DNA from: Alistipes sp.
GTDB lineage: Bacteria; Bacteroidota; Bacteroidia; Bacteroidales; Rikenellaceae
Length of the DNA: 64,000 bases
Direction of reading: 5' to 3'
Assembly (NCBI GenBank): GCA_022782405.1
Contig: JALFNK010000003.1
Coordinates: 62,001 to 126,000, forward strand
Position numbers and translations under genes: made by a program. Under the pieces are notes generated by a model, which searched no databases, was not told where the DNA came from, and saw nothing but the letters and a program-made list of their open reading frames with translations. The first letter of the stretch is position 1; each line of letters begins with the position of its first letter. Shown in pieces: positions 7,228 to 15,954 of the stretch.

Positions 7228-9348
7228 TTACTTTCCCAGCTGCATCTTCTCGATCAGCGCCCGCGTCTCGGGTTTATGCCCGCGGAAGCGCACATAGAGT
7301 TCCATAGGATCCTCCGTACCACCCTTCGAAAGGATATTGTCGCGGAACGACGTCGAAACCTCCCGATTGAAGATTCCCTTCTCCTTGAAGAGCGAGAAGG
7401 CATCGGCCTCGAGTACCTCGGCCCACTTGTAGCCGTAGTACCCTGCGGCATAGCCTCCTGCGAAGATATGGCCGAAAGCCGGCGACATGGCCGTACCCTC
7501 AACGGCAGGCAGCACCTGCGTCGGAGCCATCGCCTCCCGCTCGAAACTTTCAACATCACCCTCGAAAGGCTCGGTGAGCGTATGCCAGGCCATGTCGGTC
7601 AGTCCGAACGACAACTGCCTTACGTTGGCATAGGCGGCCAGATAGTTCTGCGCGGCGACGATGCGATCGACGATCTCCGCCGGAATCTTCTCTCCGGTCT
7701 GATAGTGTGCGGCCCACAGGTCGAGAAACTCCTTTTCCGTAGCCCAGTTCTCCATGATCTGCGAGGGGAGCTCTACGAAATCGCGGTATACGTTCGTACC
7801 GGTCAGCGATTCGTACGATCCTTCGCCCAGCATGCCGTGCAGCGAGTGCCCGAACTCATGCAGGAAGGTTTCGACCTCGTCGAAGGTCAGCAGCGACGGC
7901 GATGTCTCGGTGGGTTTCGTGAAGTTCATCACCAGCGACACGAGCGGACGCGTCTCCACGCCGTCCACACACTTCGCGCCGCGGAACTCGGTCATCCATG
8001 CACCCGAATTCTTCGAGGCACGCGGGAAGAAGTCGAGGTAGAGCACCGCCATGAAGCGTCCCTCCGCGTCGGTTACATCGTAAGCCGTAACATCGGGGTG
8101 ATAGACCTCGATCTGCTTATTCGGCGTGAAGTTCAGCCCGTAGAGCTTGTTGGCCAGCAGGAATACGCCCTTCTTGACCCGCTCCAGCTCGAAATAGGGC
8201 TTCACCATCTCGGCATTGAGCGCATATTTCTCGTGCTTGTATTTCTCGGTGTAGTAAGGCCAGTCCCAGGGCATCAGCGTATCCTTGAATCCCTGCGAGG
8301 CGGCATACTCCGAGATCGTACGGTAGTCGGCATCGGCATACTCCTTCGTGGCGCCGAGCAGTTCGTCGAGGAACGCCCGTACGGTCGGCGTATCCTTTGC
8401 CATGCGCTCTTCGAGCACATAGTCCGCATAGCAGTCATAGCCGAGCAGACGGGCCAGCTTCAGGCGCGTATTGACGATCTTCTTGACGATCTGCGTATTG
8501 TCGAACTCCCCGCCGAGCGCGCAGGAGCTGTTCGCCCGCCAGAGTTTCTCCTTCAGCGCACGGTTCGACGAATAGGTCATGAAGGGCAGGTAGCTCGGGT
8601 ACTGCAACGTTACGACCCATCCCTTCACACCGCGCGACTTGGCTTCGGAGGCCATGCCCTCACGCACGAAGGCGGGCAGCTCGGCCACGACGGCCGGATC
8701 GGTAATGTGGAGCGTAAAGGCGTTGGTCGCAGCCAGCGAATTGCGGTCGAACTCCAGCGAGAGGGCCGACAGCTCGGTCGTATACTGGCGATAGAGCTCC
8801 TTGTCGGCATCCGACAGCGCCGCGCCGTTGCGTGCAAAACTCCGGTAGGTCTTCTCCAGCAGGCGTTTGTCCTCGGTCGAAAGACCGCGGCCCGGATGCT
8901 CGTAGACCGCCTTCACGCGGGCGAACAGTTCGGGGTTGAGCGAGATGTCGTTCGACAGTTCGGTCAGCTTGGGCTGCACACGCATGGCGATCTGTTGCAT
9001 TTCGTCCGAGGTGTCGGCACTCAAAAGGTTGAAGAAGACACCCGAGATGCGGTTCAACAGTTCGCCCTGACGCTCCAGGGCCACGATCGTATTCACGAAG
9101 GTCGGCTTCTTCGGGTTGCTGACGATCGCCTCGACTTCGGCCCGCGAGCAGGCGATCGCCGCATCGAAGGCCGGCTCGTAATCCTTGAGTTCGATCCGCG
9201 AGAAGGGCGGCGTGGCATGGGGCGTATCCCACGCAGCCAGCAGCGGATTCGTAAGATCCAGCTCGGGCAGATCGGCCCGGGGAATCGAATTGTCGGCACA
9301 TCCGGCCGCAAGTGTCGAAAAGGTCATGATGAGCAATGCTTTTTTCAT
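7228..9348 (-). CDS. M3 family oligopeptidase (peptidyl-dipeptidase Dcp-like), lipoprotein
   Basis: This is a 706-residue zinc metallopeptidase of family M3. The catalytic helix FLHEFGHSLHGML carries the HExxH ligands, with the downstream Glu region SQIMENWATEKEFL. The N-terminus MKKALLIMTFSTLAAGC is a lipoprotein signal with lipobox LAAGC, so the enzyme is probably anchored in the periplasm or envelope, where it would trim short peptides. Length and motifs match Dcp-type enzymes. The gene lies 37 bases downstream of a second M3 gene of the same layout, so the two form a tandem paralogous operon. A TATATTTA sequence just before the start (9354-9361) could be a weak internal promoter. Confidence 0.93.
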   Translation of the reverse strand: MKKALLIMTFSTLAAGCADNSIPRADLPELDLTNPLLAAWDTPHATPPFSRIELKDYEPAFDAAIACSRAEVEAIVSNPKKPTFVNTIVALERQGELLNRISGVFFNLLSADTSDEMQQIAMRVQPKLTELSNDISLNPELFARVKAVYEHPGRGLSTEDKRLLEKTYRSFARNGAALSDADKELYRQYTTELSALSLEFDRNSLAATNAFTLHITDPAVVAELPAFVREGMASEAKSRGVKGWVVTLQYPSYLPFMTYSSNRALKEKLWRANSSCALGGEFDNTQIVKKIVNTRLKLARLLGYDCYADYVLEERMAKDTPTVRAFLDELLGATKEYADADYRTISEYAASQGFKDTLMPWDWPYYTEKYKHEKYALNAEMVKPYFELERVKKGVFLLANKLYGLNFTPNKQIEVYHPDVTAYDVTDAEGRFMAVLYLDFFPRASKNSGAWMTEFRGAKCVDGVETRPLVSLVMNFTKPTETSPSLLTFDEVETFLHEFGHSLHGMLGEGSYESLTGTNVYRDFVELPSQIMENWATEKEFLDLWAAHYQTGEKIPAEIVDRIVAAQNYLAAYANVRQLSFGLTDMAWHTLTEPFEGDVESFEREAMAPTQVLPAVEGTAMSPAFGHIFAGGYAAGYYGYKWAEVLEADAFSLFKEKGIFNREVSTSFRDNILSKGGTEDPMELYVRFRGHKPETRALIEKMQLGK

Positions 9349-9385
9349 CGTATTAAATATAGAGGTTCTTCATGCTAAATCGGAA

Positions 9386-11596
9386 TCATTCGCGGCGAAG
9401 GGCACCGTCGAGAGCAATCGGTTCGGCCTGGATGCCGTCGGGAACGGGCCGCATCGTAGGAGCCTGCACGGCAGTCGAATCCGCCGGATCGGGGCCGTCC
9501 CACAATCCCCGGCCGCGCAGCATCGGGATCCGGTCGGGATCCTTGCCGCGGAAGGCACGGTAAAGATCCATACCCGCCTGCTCGCCGCCGCGGGCCAGCA
9601 CCTTGCGGCGGAAGTCGTCGGCAATACGCTTGTTGAACAGGTCGCCGCTTTCGCGGAACGCCTCGAAAGCATCCTTGTCGAGCACCTCGGCCCAAATATA
9701 GAAATAGTAGCCCGCCGAATAGCCGCCATCGAAGATGTGGCTGAAATAGGGATAGCGGTAGCGCGGCTCGATCTGCGGAATCAGACCCCGCTTCCCGGTG
9801 AGCGCCTCCCGCTCGAAGGCCACAGGATCGAACGCCTCATACGTCCCGATGGAATGGATATCCATGTCGGAGAGCGCTGCGGCAACGAGTTCCGTGGTCA
9901 TGAAGCCCTGGTTGAAAAGTTCGCTGCGACGGATCTTGTCGATCAACGACTGGGGGATGATCTCGCCCGTGCGGTAATGGACGGCATACTGACGCAGCAG
10001 CTCGGGAGCGAAGGCCCAGTTCTCCATGATCTGCGAAGGAAGTTCCACGAAGTCGCCCTCGACCTCCGAAAGGCCGCGGTACTTCACATCGCGGAAGAGC
10101 GCGTGAAGCGCATGTCCGAACTCATGGAAGAGGGTTTCGGTCTCGTCGAGCGTCAGAAGCGCCGGCGTGTTGCCGACCGGCGGCGTGAAGTTGCAGACGA
10201 TCGACACCACGGGGGCCTTGCGCACGCCGTCCTCGTAAGTCTGCTCGACATAGTTGCCGCACCAGGCACCCTGGCTCTTGCCCGCCCGCGGGAAGAAATC
10301 GAAATAGAGTACACCCAGATGCGTCTCGTCGGCATCCAGCACCTCGTAGGCCGTAACGTCGGGATGATAGACCGGGACGATCAGGGGACGGAACGTGATG
10401 CCGTAGAGGCGGTTGGCCAGGAAGAAGATGCCGCTCTGGACATTCTCGAGCGAGAAATAGGGCCGCAGCATCGACTCGTCGAGCGCATATTTCTGCCGCC
10501 GGAGCTTCTCGGCATAATACCACCAGTCCCACGAGGCGAACTCCCCGTCGGGATAATCCTTGCGGAAGAGCTCCTCCATTTCGGCCAGTTCCTCCTTCGC
10601 CCGCCCGAGGGCCGGAGTCCATATTCCCTCCAGCAGTTCATAGACGGCTTCGGGCGTGCGGGCCATCTCGTCATCGACGACATAGGCCGCATAGGAGGGA
10701 TAGCCCAGCAGATGCGCCTTTTCCGTCCGCAGGCGGATGAAGTCGTTGATAAGCTGTTTGTTGTCGTATTCGTCGCCGTGGTTGCAACGGTTCAGATAGG
10801 CCGTATAGAGGCTGTCGCGCAGCGACCGCTCGGAGGAGTAGGTCAGGAAAGGAATCATGCTGGGCTTGTGGAGCGTGAAGACCACGGCATCCTTGCCCCG
10901 CCCGCGGGCCGCCTCGCGGGCCGCTTCCTGCACGTCGGAGGGCAGGCCTCCCAGCTGATCCGTGGAGAGTTCCATTTCGAACCGGTTATTTTCGGCAAGC
11001 AGGTTGTTGCCGAAGCGTACCGCGGCAAGAGCCAATTCGCCGTTGATCTCCTTCAGACGCGCCTGTTGCTCCTTGTCGAGCAGCGCCCCGGCCCGCACGA
11101 AGCGCCGATAGGTCTTCTCCAGCAGCCGCTGCTGTTCGGCATCGAGCGAAAGGGATTCCCGCCGTTCGTAAAGGTCGCGAATCCGGGCGAAGAGACGCTC
11201 ATCGAGCAGAATCCGGTCGTAATGGGCGGCCAGCTGCGGCATGAGCTGCTCCTGAAGCGCCTGCAGCTCGGCGTTGTTCTCTGCGGCGCACAGCATGCCG
11301 AAAATCAATTCGGTCTGCGCCAGCATCGCCCCGGAGCGGTCGAAGGCCAGGATGACGTTTTCGAAGGTGGGGTCGTCGTTGTTCGTCGCAATGGCGTCGA
11401 TCTCGGCGTCATGCAGCGACATGCCCCGCTCGATGGCCGGCAGGAAGTGCTCGGGACGGATCTCATCGAAAGGCGGCACACCGTAGGGTGTCGTCCACTC
11501 CGTGAAAAAGGGATTCTCTCCGCTCTTTTTCCCGGACTCGCACGATACGCAGTTCATAACCAGAAAAAGTGTCAATAATCCAGCAATGGGTTTCAT
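9386..11596 (-). CDS. M3 family oligopeptidase (peptidyl-dipeptidase Dcp-like), lipoprotein
   Basis: This 736-residue protein is a paralogue of its downstream neighbour. It has the zinc site LFHEFGHALHALFRD and the supporting PSQIMENWAFAPELL. The N-terminus chosen, MKPIAGLLTLFLVMNC, gives a lipoprotein signal (MNCVSC, two possible lipidated Cys). An earlier in-frame Met, 17 codons upstream, would spoil the signal and is rejected. The first mature residues share the family pattern NPFFTEWTTPYGVPPF with the neighbour's NPLLAAWDTPHATPPF. It is the first gene of the two-gene minus-strand operon and is divergent from rsmE. The two peptidases may differ in peptide preference, which sequence alone cannot show. 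Confidence 0.92.
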   Translation of the reverse strand: MKPIAGLLTLFLVMNCVSCESGKKSGENPFFTEWTTPYGVPPFDEIRPEHFLPAIERGMSLHDAEIDAIATNNDDPTFENVILAFDRSGAMLAQTELIFGMLCAAENNAELQALQEQLMPQLAAHYDRILLDERLFARIRDLYERRESLSLDAEQQRLLEKTYRRFVRAGALLDKEQQARLKEINGELALAAVRFGNNLLAENNRFEMELSTDQLGGLPSDVQEAAREAARGRGKDAVVFTLHKPSMIPFLTYSSERSLRDSLYTAYLNRCNHGDEYDNKQLINDFIRLRTEKAHLLGYPSYAAYVVDDEMARTPEAVYELLEGIWTPALGRAKEELAEMEELFRKDYPDGEFASWDWWYYAEKLRRQKYALDESMLRPYFSLENVQSGIFFLANRLYGITFRPLIVPVYHPDVTAYEVLDADETHLGVLYFDFFPRAGKSQGAWCGNYVEQTYEDGVRKAPVVSIVCNFTPPVGNTPALLTLDETETLFHEFGHALHALFRDVKYRGLSEVEGDFVELPSQIMENWAFAPELLRQYAVHYRTGEIIPQSLIDKIRRSELFNQGFMTTELVAAALSDMDIHSIGTYEAFDPVAFEREALTGKRGLIPQIEPRYRYPYFSHIFDGGYSAGYYFYIWAEVLDKDAFEAFRESGDLFNKRIADDFRRKVLARGGEQAGMDLYRAFRGKDPDRIPMLRGRGLWDGPDPADSTAVQAPTMRPVPDGIQAEPIALDGALRRE

Positions 11597-11613
11597 CTGT
11601 CGTCTTATTTGTA

Positions 11614-11675
11614 TAACTTTGCGGCTCGGAATCTCCCGCGCCATCACGGCCCGCAGGGAAGCCGTTGCAAAGTTA
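11614..11675. promoter_or_regulatory. Back-to-back -7 elements for rsmE operon and M3 peptidases
   Basis: TAACTTTG on the plus strand at 11614-11621 points to rsmE, leaving a leader of about 65-70 bases. The same octamer on the minus strand at 11668-11675 points to the M3 gene starting at 11596. The two transcripts would overlap head to head by roughly 50 bases. Neither has a clear TTTG element. Confidence 0.55.
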
Positions 11676-11691
11676 GTAAAATATAACAGGT

Positions 11692-12420
11692 ATGCAACTA
11701 TTTTACGACCCCGACATCGAGGCTCCGTACCATACGCTCGGCGAAGAGGAATCGAAACACTGCATACGGGTGCTCCGCCTCTCGTGCGGCGACGGGATCC
11801 ACCTGACCGACGGCCGGGGCAACCTCTATCGTGCGGAGATCACGGACGACAACCCCAAACATTGTACCGTACGGATTCTCTCGACGGAAAGCGAATACGG
11901 GAAGCTGCCCTACGAACTGACCGTGGCGGTGGCTCCGACGAAAAACGCCGACCGCTTCGAGTGGTTTCTCGAGAAGGCCACGGAGGTGGGCATCTCGGCC
12001 GTTCTGCCCCTCGAAACGGAACACAGCGAGCGCCGTACGTTCAAGAGCGAACGGGGCGAGAAGGTCATCACGGCAGCCATGAAGCAGTCGATCAAGGCAT
12101 ATCGGCCGCAGCTGCTCCCCATGACCCCGTTCCGCGAAGCGGTGCTGCGCCCGTTCGGGGGACAACGCTTTCTGGCCCATTGCGCCCCGGCACATGCCCC
12201 CGAGGGAAAGCGCTATCTTCCGCAGGCGGTAAAGGCCGGCGGGAAAGTCGAGGTATGGATCGGCCCCGAAGGAGACTTCTCCCCCGAGGAGATCGCATTC
12301 GCCTGCTCGCACGGATTCACGGAGATCACCCTCGGCGACCAGCGGCTGCGGACCGAAACGGCGGCCCTGACGTCCGTTGTGATGGTCGCGGTGGCTAATA
12401 CACTGAAACTATCGGAATGA
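11692..12420 (+). CDS. rsmE: 16S rRNA (uracil-1498-N3)-methyltransferase
   Basis: RsmE methylates U1498 of 16S rRNA using SAM. The 242-residue length is normal. The SPOUT-fold C-terminus is clear: IGPEGDFSPEEIAFA and LGDQRLRTETAALTSVVMV form the trefoil-knot SAM site. The N-terminal PUA-like part contains GEEESKHCIRVLRLSCGDGI, typical of the family. Its stop overlaps the start of the next gene by four bases (ATGA), so this housekeeping gene leads the long operon that encodes the Ehr-like membrane complex. The coupling is probably positional rather than functional. Confidence 0.95.
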   Translation: MQLFYDPDIEAPYHTLGEEESKHCIRVLRLSCGDGIHLTDGRGNLYRAEITDDNPKHCTVRILSTESEYGKLPYELTVAVAPTKNADRFEWFLEKATEVGISAVLPLETEHSERRTFKSERGEKVITAAMKQSIKAYRPQLLPMTPFREAVLRPFGGQRFLAHCAPAHAPEGKRYLPQAVKAGGKVEVWIGPEGDFSPEEIAFACSHGFTEITLGDQRLRTETAALTSVVMVAVANTLKLSE

Positions 12421-14408
12421 TGTTTTTTCTCTACACGCTCATCGTACTGGCCGCAATGACGGCCCTGTTGTTTGCCGTTCCGCTCCGCGCCAAGGGCCTC
12501 ACGGCCCTCGTTCTCATCGGAGGCGGTGCGCTCTGGAGCTGTTCGATGGCCGGCGGAACCCTCCTGAAGGGACAGCAGACCCTGCTGTGGCTCGCTTCCG
12601 GGCCTCTGTTCGGCGGCGACAGCGGCTCGATGGACACCCTTTCGGCCCTCTTCGTCCTGATCATCGGCATCGGCTCCGTCGCCTCGGCAGCCTATTCGCG
12701 GGGATACCTTGCCGGAGAACTCCCGCACAAATCCCCGGCACACGTCTCGCTCCACTACACTTCGCTCGTGGCCATGTATTACGCCATGCTGGGTGTCGTC
12801 CTCTCCGACGGAGGCTACTCGTTCCTCTTCTTCTGGGAACTGATGACCGTGGCGTCGTTCCTGCTTATTCTTTTCGAAGCGGAACGCCGCGAGGTGCGCC
12901 GCGCCGCCCTGTCGTACCTCATCATGATGCACATCGGATTCATCCTGCTGCTCGTGGGCTTCGTGCGGGTCGAGACGGCAACCGGTTCGGCCTCGTTCAC
13001 CGCACTGGCCGAATACTTCCGCACACAGCCGGCGCTGCCCCTGTTCCTGGTCTTCCTCGCAGGGTTCGGCATGAAGGCAGGCCTCTTTCCGATGCATGTC
13101 TGGCTTCCGGAGGCCCATCCCGCCGCACCGTCGCACGTCTCGGCGCTGATGTCGGGCGTAATGATCAAAACCGGCATCTACGGCATCCTGCGGACCACGG
13201 CCGCATTGGGCGAACTTCCCGTCCTGCATACCGCAGGGGTGATCCTGCTCGCGGCAGGCATCGTAACGGGACTCTGGGGCATCATCCTCGCAGCCATGCA
13301 GAACGATGTCAAACGACTGCTGGCCTACTCCTCGATCGAAAATATCGGGGTCATCCTCATCGGCATCGGCGTGGCGGCACTGGGCAAGGCCTCCGGGAAC
13401 CAGTATGTGGCGCTGGCGGGAATTGCCGGAGCGCTGCTCCACACCGTAAACCACTCGTTCTTCAAATCGCTGCTCTTTTTCGGTGCCGGGAATCTGCTTA
13501 CGGCCGTGCGGACCACCTCGCTCGACAACCTCGGAGGCGTCGCCCGGCACATGCCCATGACCGGAATGCTCTTTCTGGTCGGGACGGCGGCCATCTGTGC
13601 CCTGCCGCCCCTGAACGGCTTCGTCTCCGAATTACTGATATACCTCGGCATTTTCGACGGCATCGCCTCGGGCTGCGACACCCTGGCCGCAGCCGCAGGA
13701 CTCGCGGCGCTGGCCCTGATCGGAGGCATCGCACTCCTTGCCTTCACGAAACTCTACGGCACGGCATTTCTCGGAGCCCCGCGCACCCACGAGGTGGCCG
13801 AAGCCCGGGAGGTAGACAACATCCGCATCGCCGCCATGGCCCTGCCTTTGGCAGGCATCCTCTTCGTGGGGCTCTTTCCCGGCCTGGCAACGGCAGCCAT
13901 CACCCGCGCCGCAAGCTTTTTCCTCCGCACGCCCGCCGACGCCGCCGACTGGCTGCTCTCCCCGACGCTTCAAACCGCAGGACGCACGGCCTGGCTGCTT
14001 CTGATCGTCATCTGGGCCCTTTACCGGTTGCGCAGGCGACTGCTCCGCGGACGTCCCGTATCCGAAGGCCCGACATGGGGATGCGGATTCACCGCACCGA
14101 ACGTCCGGATGCAATATACGGGCGAATCCTTCTCCGAAGGGCTGCAGTCCATCGCTACCTCGCTGACCCAAAACAGCGGTGAAGGGGCCCCGGTTCAGAA
14201 GGGCGAGATCTTCCCCCGCACGCACAGCTTCGATATCGGGCACCGCGACCGCATCGGACGTCTTTTTTCCGCCTGGTGGGTGGAACTGCTGCGGCGCATC
14301 AATGCCCGCGTCATGCGCCTCCGCACGGGCAAGATCAACCACTACATTCTCTTCGCGCTGGCTTTTCTGGCCCTCGTATTCCTTCTTTCGCTGTTCAATC
14401 TGATCTGA
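12417..14408 (+). CDS. Proton/ion-pumping antiporter-like subunit of an Ehr/Hyf-type complex (HyfB/HycC-like)
   Basis: This 663-residue polytopic membrane protein is homologous to HyfB/HycC and NuoL/M/N antiporter-like subunits. Residues normally essential for ion movement are present: Glu141 in FFWELMTV, Lys220 in GFGMKAGLFPMHVWLPEAHP and Lys251 in SGVMIKTGIYG. The C-terminal hydrophilic segment GPTWGCGF, then YTGESFSEGLQSIA, is specific to the HyfB/HycC branch. It is the first of six complex genes, overlaps rsmE by four bases, and is two bases from the HyfC-like gene. A second ATG at 12420 is an alternative start. Function by family: membrane-arm subunit that couples a redox or conformational event to cation transport; the driving reaction here is unknown. 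Confidence 0.9.
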   Translation: MMFFLYTLIVLAAMTALLFAVPLRAKGLTALVLIGGGALWSCSMAGGTLLKGQQTLLWLASGPLFGGDSGSMDTLSALFVLIIGIGSVASAAYSRGYLAGELPHKSPAHVSLHYTSLVAMYYAMLGVVLSDGGYSFLFFWELMTVASFLLILFEAERREVRRAALSYLIMMHIGFILLLVGFVRVETATGSASFTALAEYFRTQPALPLFLVFLAGFGMKAGLFPMHVWLPEAHPAAPSHVSALMSGVMIKTGIYGILRTTAALGELPVLHTAGVILLAAGIVTGLWGIILAAMQNDVKRLLAYSSIENIGVILIGIGVAALGKASGNQYVALAGIAGALLHTVNHSFFKSLLFFGAGNLLTAVRTTSLDNLGGVARHMPMTGMLFLVGTAAICALPPLNGFVSELLIYLGIFDGIASGCDTLAAAAGLAALALIGGIALLAFTKLYGTAFLGAPRTHEVAEAREVDNIRIAAMALPLAGILFVGLFPGLATAAITRAASFFLRTPADAADWLLSPTLQTAGRTAWLLLIVIWALYRLRRRLLRGRPVSEGPTWGCGFTAPNVRMQYTGESFSEGLQSIATSLTQNSGEGAPVQKGEIFPRTHSFDIGHRDRIGRLFSAWWVELLRRINARVMRLRTGKINHYILFALAFLALVFLLSLFNLI

Positions 14409-14410
14409 CG

Positions 14411-15325
14411 ATGGCACTGTTCAATACACTTCTTCTGGGGCTCGTCGCCCTCGCCATTCCGGGCCTCATCAACCGGACGCGTGCCCGACTGGCCGGGCGC
14501 AAGGGCATCCGATTTACCCAGCACCTCCACGATCTGAAACTGCTGCTGCACAAAGGCGCCGTCTATTCGACGACCACATCGGCACTCTTCCGCATCGCCC
14601 CGTCGGTCTACCTGGCCGCAGCCGCCGTCGCCGCGCTCTGCATTCCCGGCGGCGACCTCCGGCCGCTGCTCTCGTTCGAAGGCGACCTGGTGGCCTTCGC
14701 CTACCTGCTCGCGCTGGGCCGCATGGCTCTCATCCTCGCAGCCATGGATACGGGAAGTTCGTTCGAAGGAATGGGAGCCAGCCGGGAAGCACTCTACGGA
14801 GCACTCGTGGAACCGGCCCTGATGCTCGTATTCGGGACCTTCGCCCTGTTGTCGGGGTATACCTCCTTCGCACAAATCTTCACCTCCGAAGGCACGGAGG
14901 GCGCCCAGACGGCGGTCGTACTGCTGCTCGCGGCCTACATCCTCATGAAGATCACCATCACCGAAAGCGGCCGGATCCCCGTGGACGATCCCCGCACGCA
15001 CCTCGAACTGACGATGATCCATGAGGTCATGTGCCTCGACTACTGCGGCGTCGATCTGGCCTTCATCAAGATTGCCGGGTGGCTCAAAACCGCCGCATTC
15101 TCGCTCCTTGCGGCCGATGCCGTCGCCGCTGCCGCGGCTCCCCGCTGGTGGGTGGCCGCTCCCCTGGCCATGCTGCTCACGGGACTCTCGGTCGGTGTCG
15201 TCGAATCGGCGCAGGCCCGCAACAAACTCGCCCGAAACACCACATTCATCCTTACGGTCGTCGCCCTGGCGGCACTGGTCTATTTCACCGCCTTCCTGCT
15301 CCAACGCAACATCTCAATCCAATGA
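14411..15325 (+). CDS. NuoH/HyfC-like membrane-anchor subunit
   Basis: This 304-residue membrane protein belongs to the NuoH/HyfC/HycD family, which connects the membrane arm of complex I or group 4 hydrogenases to the hydrophilic arm. The family loop ESGRIPVDDPRTHLELTMIH is intact near residues 180-200, as is the N-terminal GLINRTRARLAGRKG. Several hydrophobic segments fill the rest. The start at MALFNTLLLG is taken because it is two bases after the previous stop; upstream in-frame Mets lie inside the HyfB-like gene. It overlaps the next gene by four bases (ATGA), showing translational coupling within the operon. Confidence 0.92.
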   Translation: MALFNTLLLGLVALAIPGLINRTRARLAGRKGIRFTQHLHDLKLLLHKGAVYSTTTSALFRIAPSVYLAAAAVAALCIPGGDLRPLLSFEGDLVAFAYLLALGRMALILAAMDTGSSFEGMGASREALYGALVEPALMLVFGTFALLSGYTSFAQIFTSEGTEGAQTAVVLLLAAYILMKITITESGRIPVDDPRTHLELTMIHEVMCLDYCGVDLAFIKIAGWLKTAAFSLLAADAVAAAAAPRWWVAAPLAMLLTGLSVGVVESAQARNKLARNTTFILTVVALAALVYFTAFLLQRNISIQ

Positions 15326-15951
15326 TACTGCCGCTCGTCATTCTCTACGTCGTAACGCTCATCTACCTCTCGATCACGGAGCGTTTCCGCAACTTCGCAT
15401 CGCTCATCGGGCTGCAGGGCTGGCTGCTCTTCGGCATCGCCCTGGTGCGCCTGCATACCATCAACCCCGCGGAGTTCGCCTTCATCGCCATCGAAACGCT
15501 GCTTTTCAAAGGCATACTCGTACCCTGGCTGCTCTTCGCCGTAATCCGCCGCACGAAGATCAACCGCGTACGCCGCTCGGGCTCCTCCCAGTCGGGAGCC
15601 CTCCTGCTCTCGCTCACGGCCCTCGTCGTCAGCGGTTCGATCACCTATTACGTCGCCGACACGACCGTCGATCTGGTCTTCTTCGGCGTCGCCCTCTACG
15701 CCCTGCTCAGCGGATTGATCCTCATCACGCTGCGCCAGAGGATCTTCTCCCATATGGTGGGATTCCTCGTGATCGAGAACGGCGTATTTCTCTTCTCGAC
15801 GGCCATCGGCGTCGAAATGCCCCTGGTCATCAACGTCGCCATTCTGCTCGACATCCTCATCTCGGTGCTCATGCTCGGGATCTTCTTTACCAAGATCGAC
15901 GGCAAGATCCACGCCGACGACGCCGATTCGCTCACCAATGTAAAGGACTGA
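15322..15951 (+). CDS. HyfE-like (NuoK/MrpC-related) membrane subunit
   Basis: This 209-residue, almost entirely hydrophobic protein has about seven membrane segments. It matches HyfE, whose core resembles NuoK/MrpC. Family-like features include PAEFAFIAIETLLFKGILVPW and HMVGFLVIENGVFLFS, the latter with a buried Glu typical of NuoK-type subunits. The C-terminal tail is short and charged. It starts within the stop of the HyfC-like gene and ends three bases before the HyfF-like gene. Its presence, together with HyfB, C and F homologues, shows that the complex has the larger membrane arm of Hyf/Ehr complexes rather than the minimal Hyc arm. Confidence 0.88.
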   Translation: MILPLVILYVVTLIYLSITERFRNFASLIGLQGWLLFGIALVRLHTINPAEFAFIAIETLLFKGILVPWLLFAVIRRTKINRVRRSGSSQSGALLLSLTALVVSGSITYYVADTTVDLVFFGVALYALLSGLILITLRQRIFSHMVGFLVIENGVFLFSTAIGVEMPLVINVAILLDILISVLMLGIFFTKIDGKIHADDADSLTNVKD

Positions 15952-15954
15952 CCC

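Noticed and set aside
7090..11578. Two long plus-strand frames opposite the M3 peptidases
   Set aside because: Both are antisense to genes with complete zinc-peptidase motifs and show no family signature.
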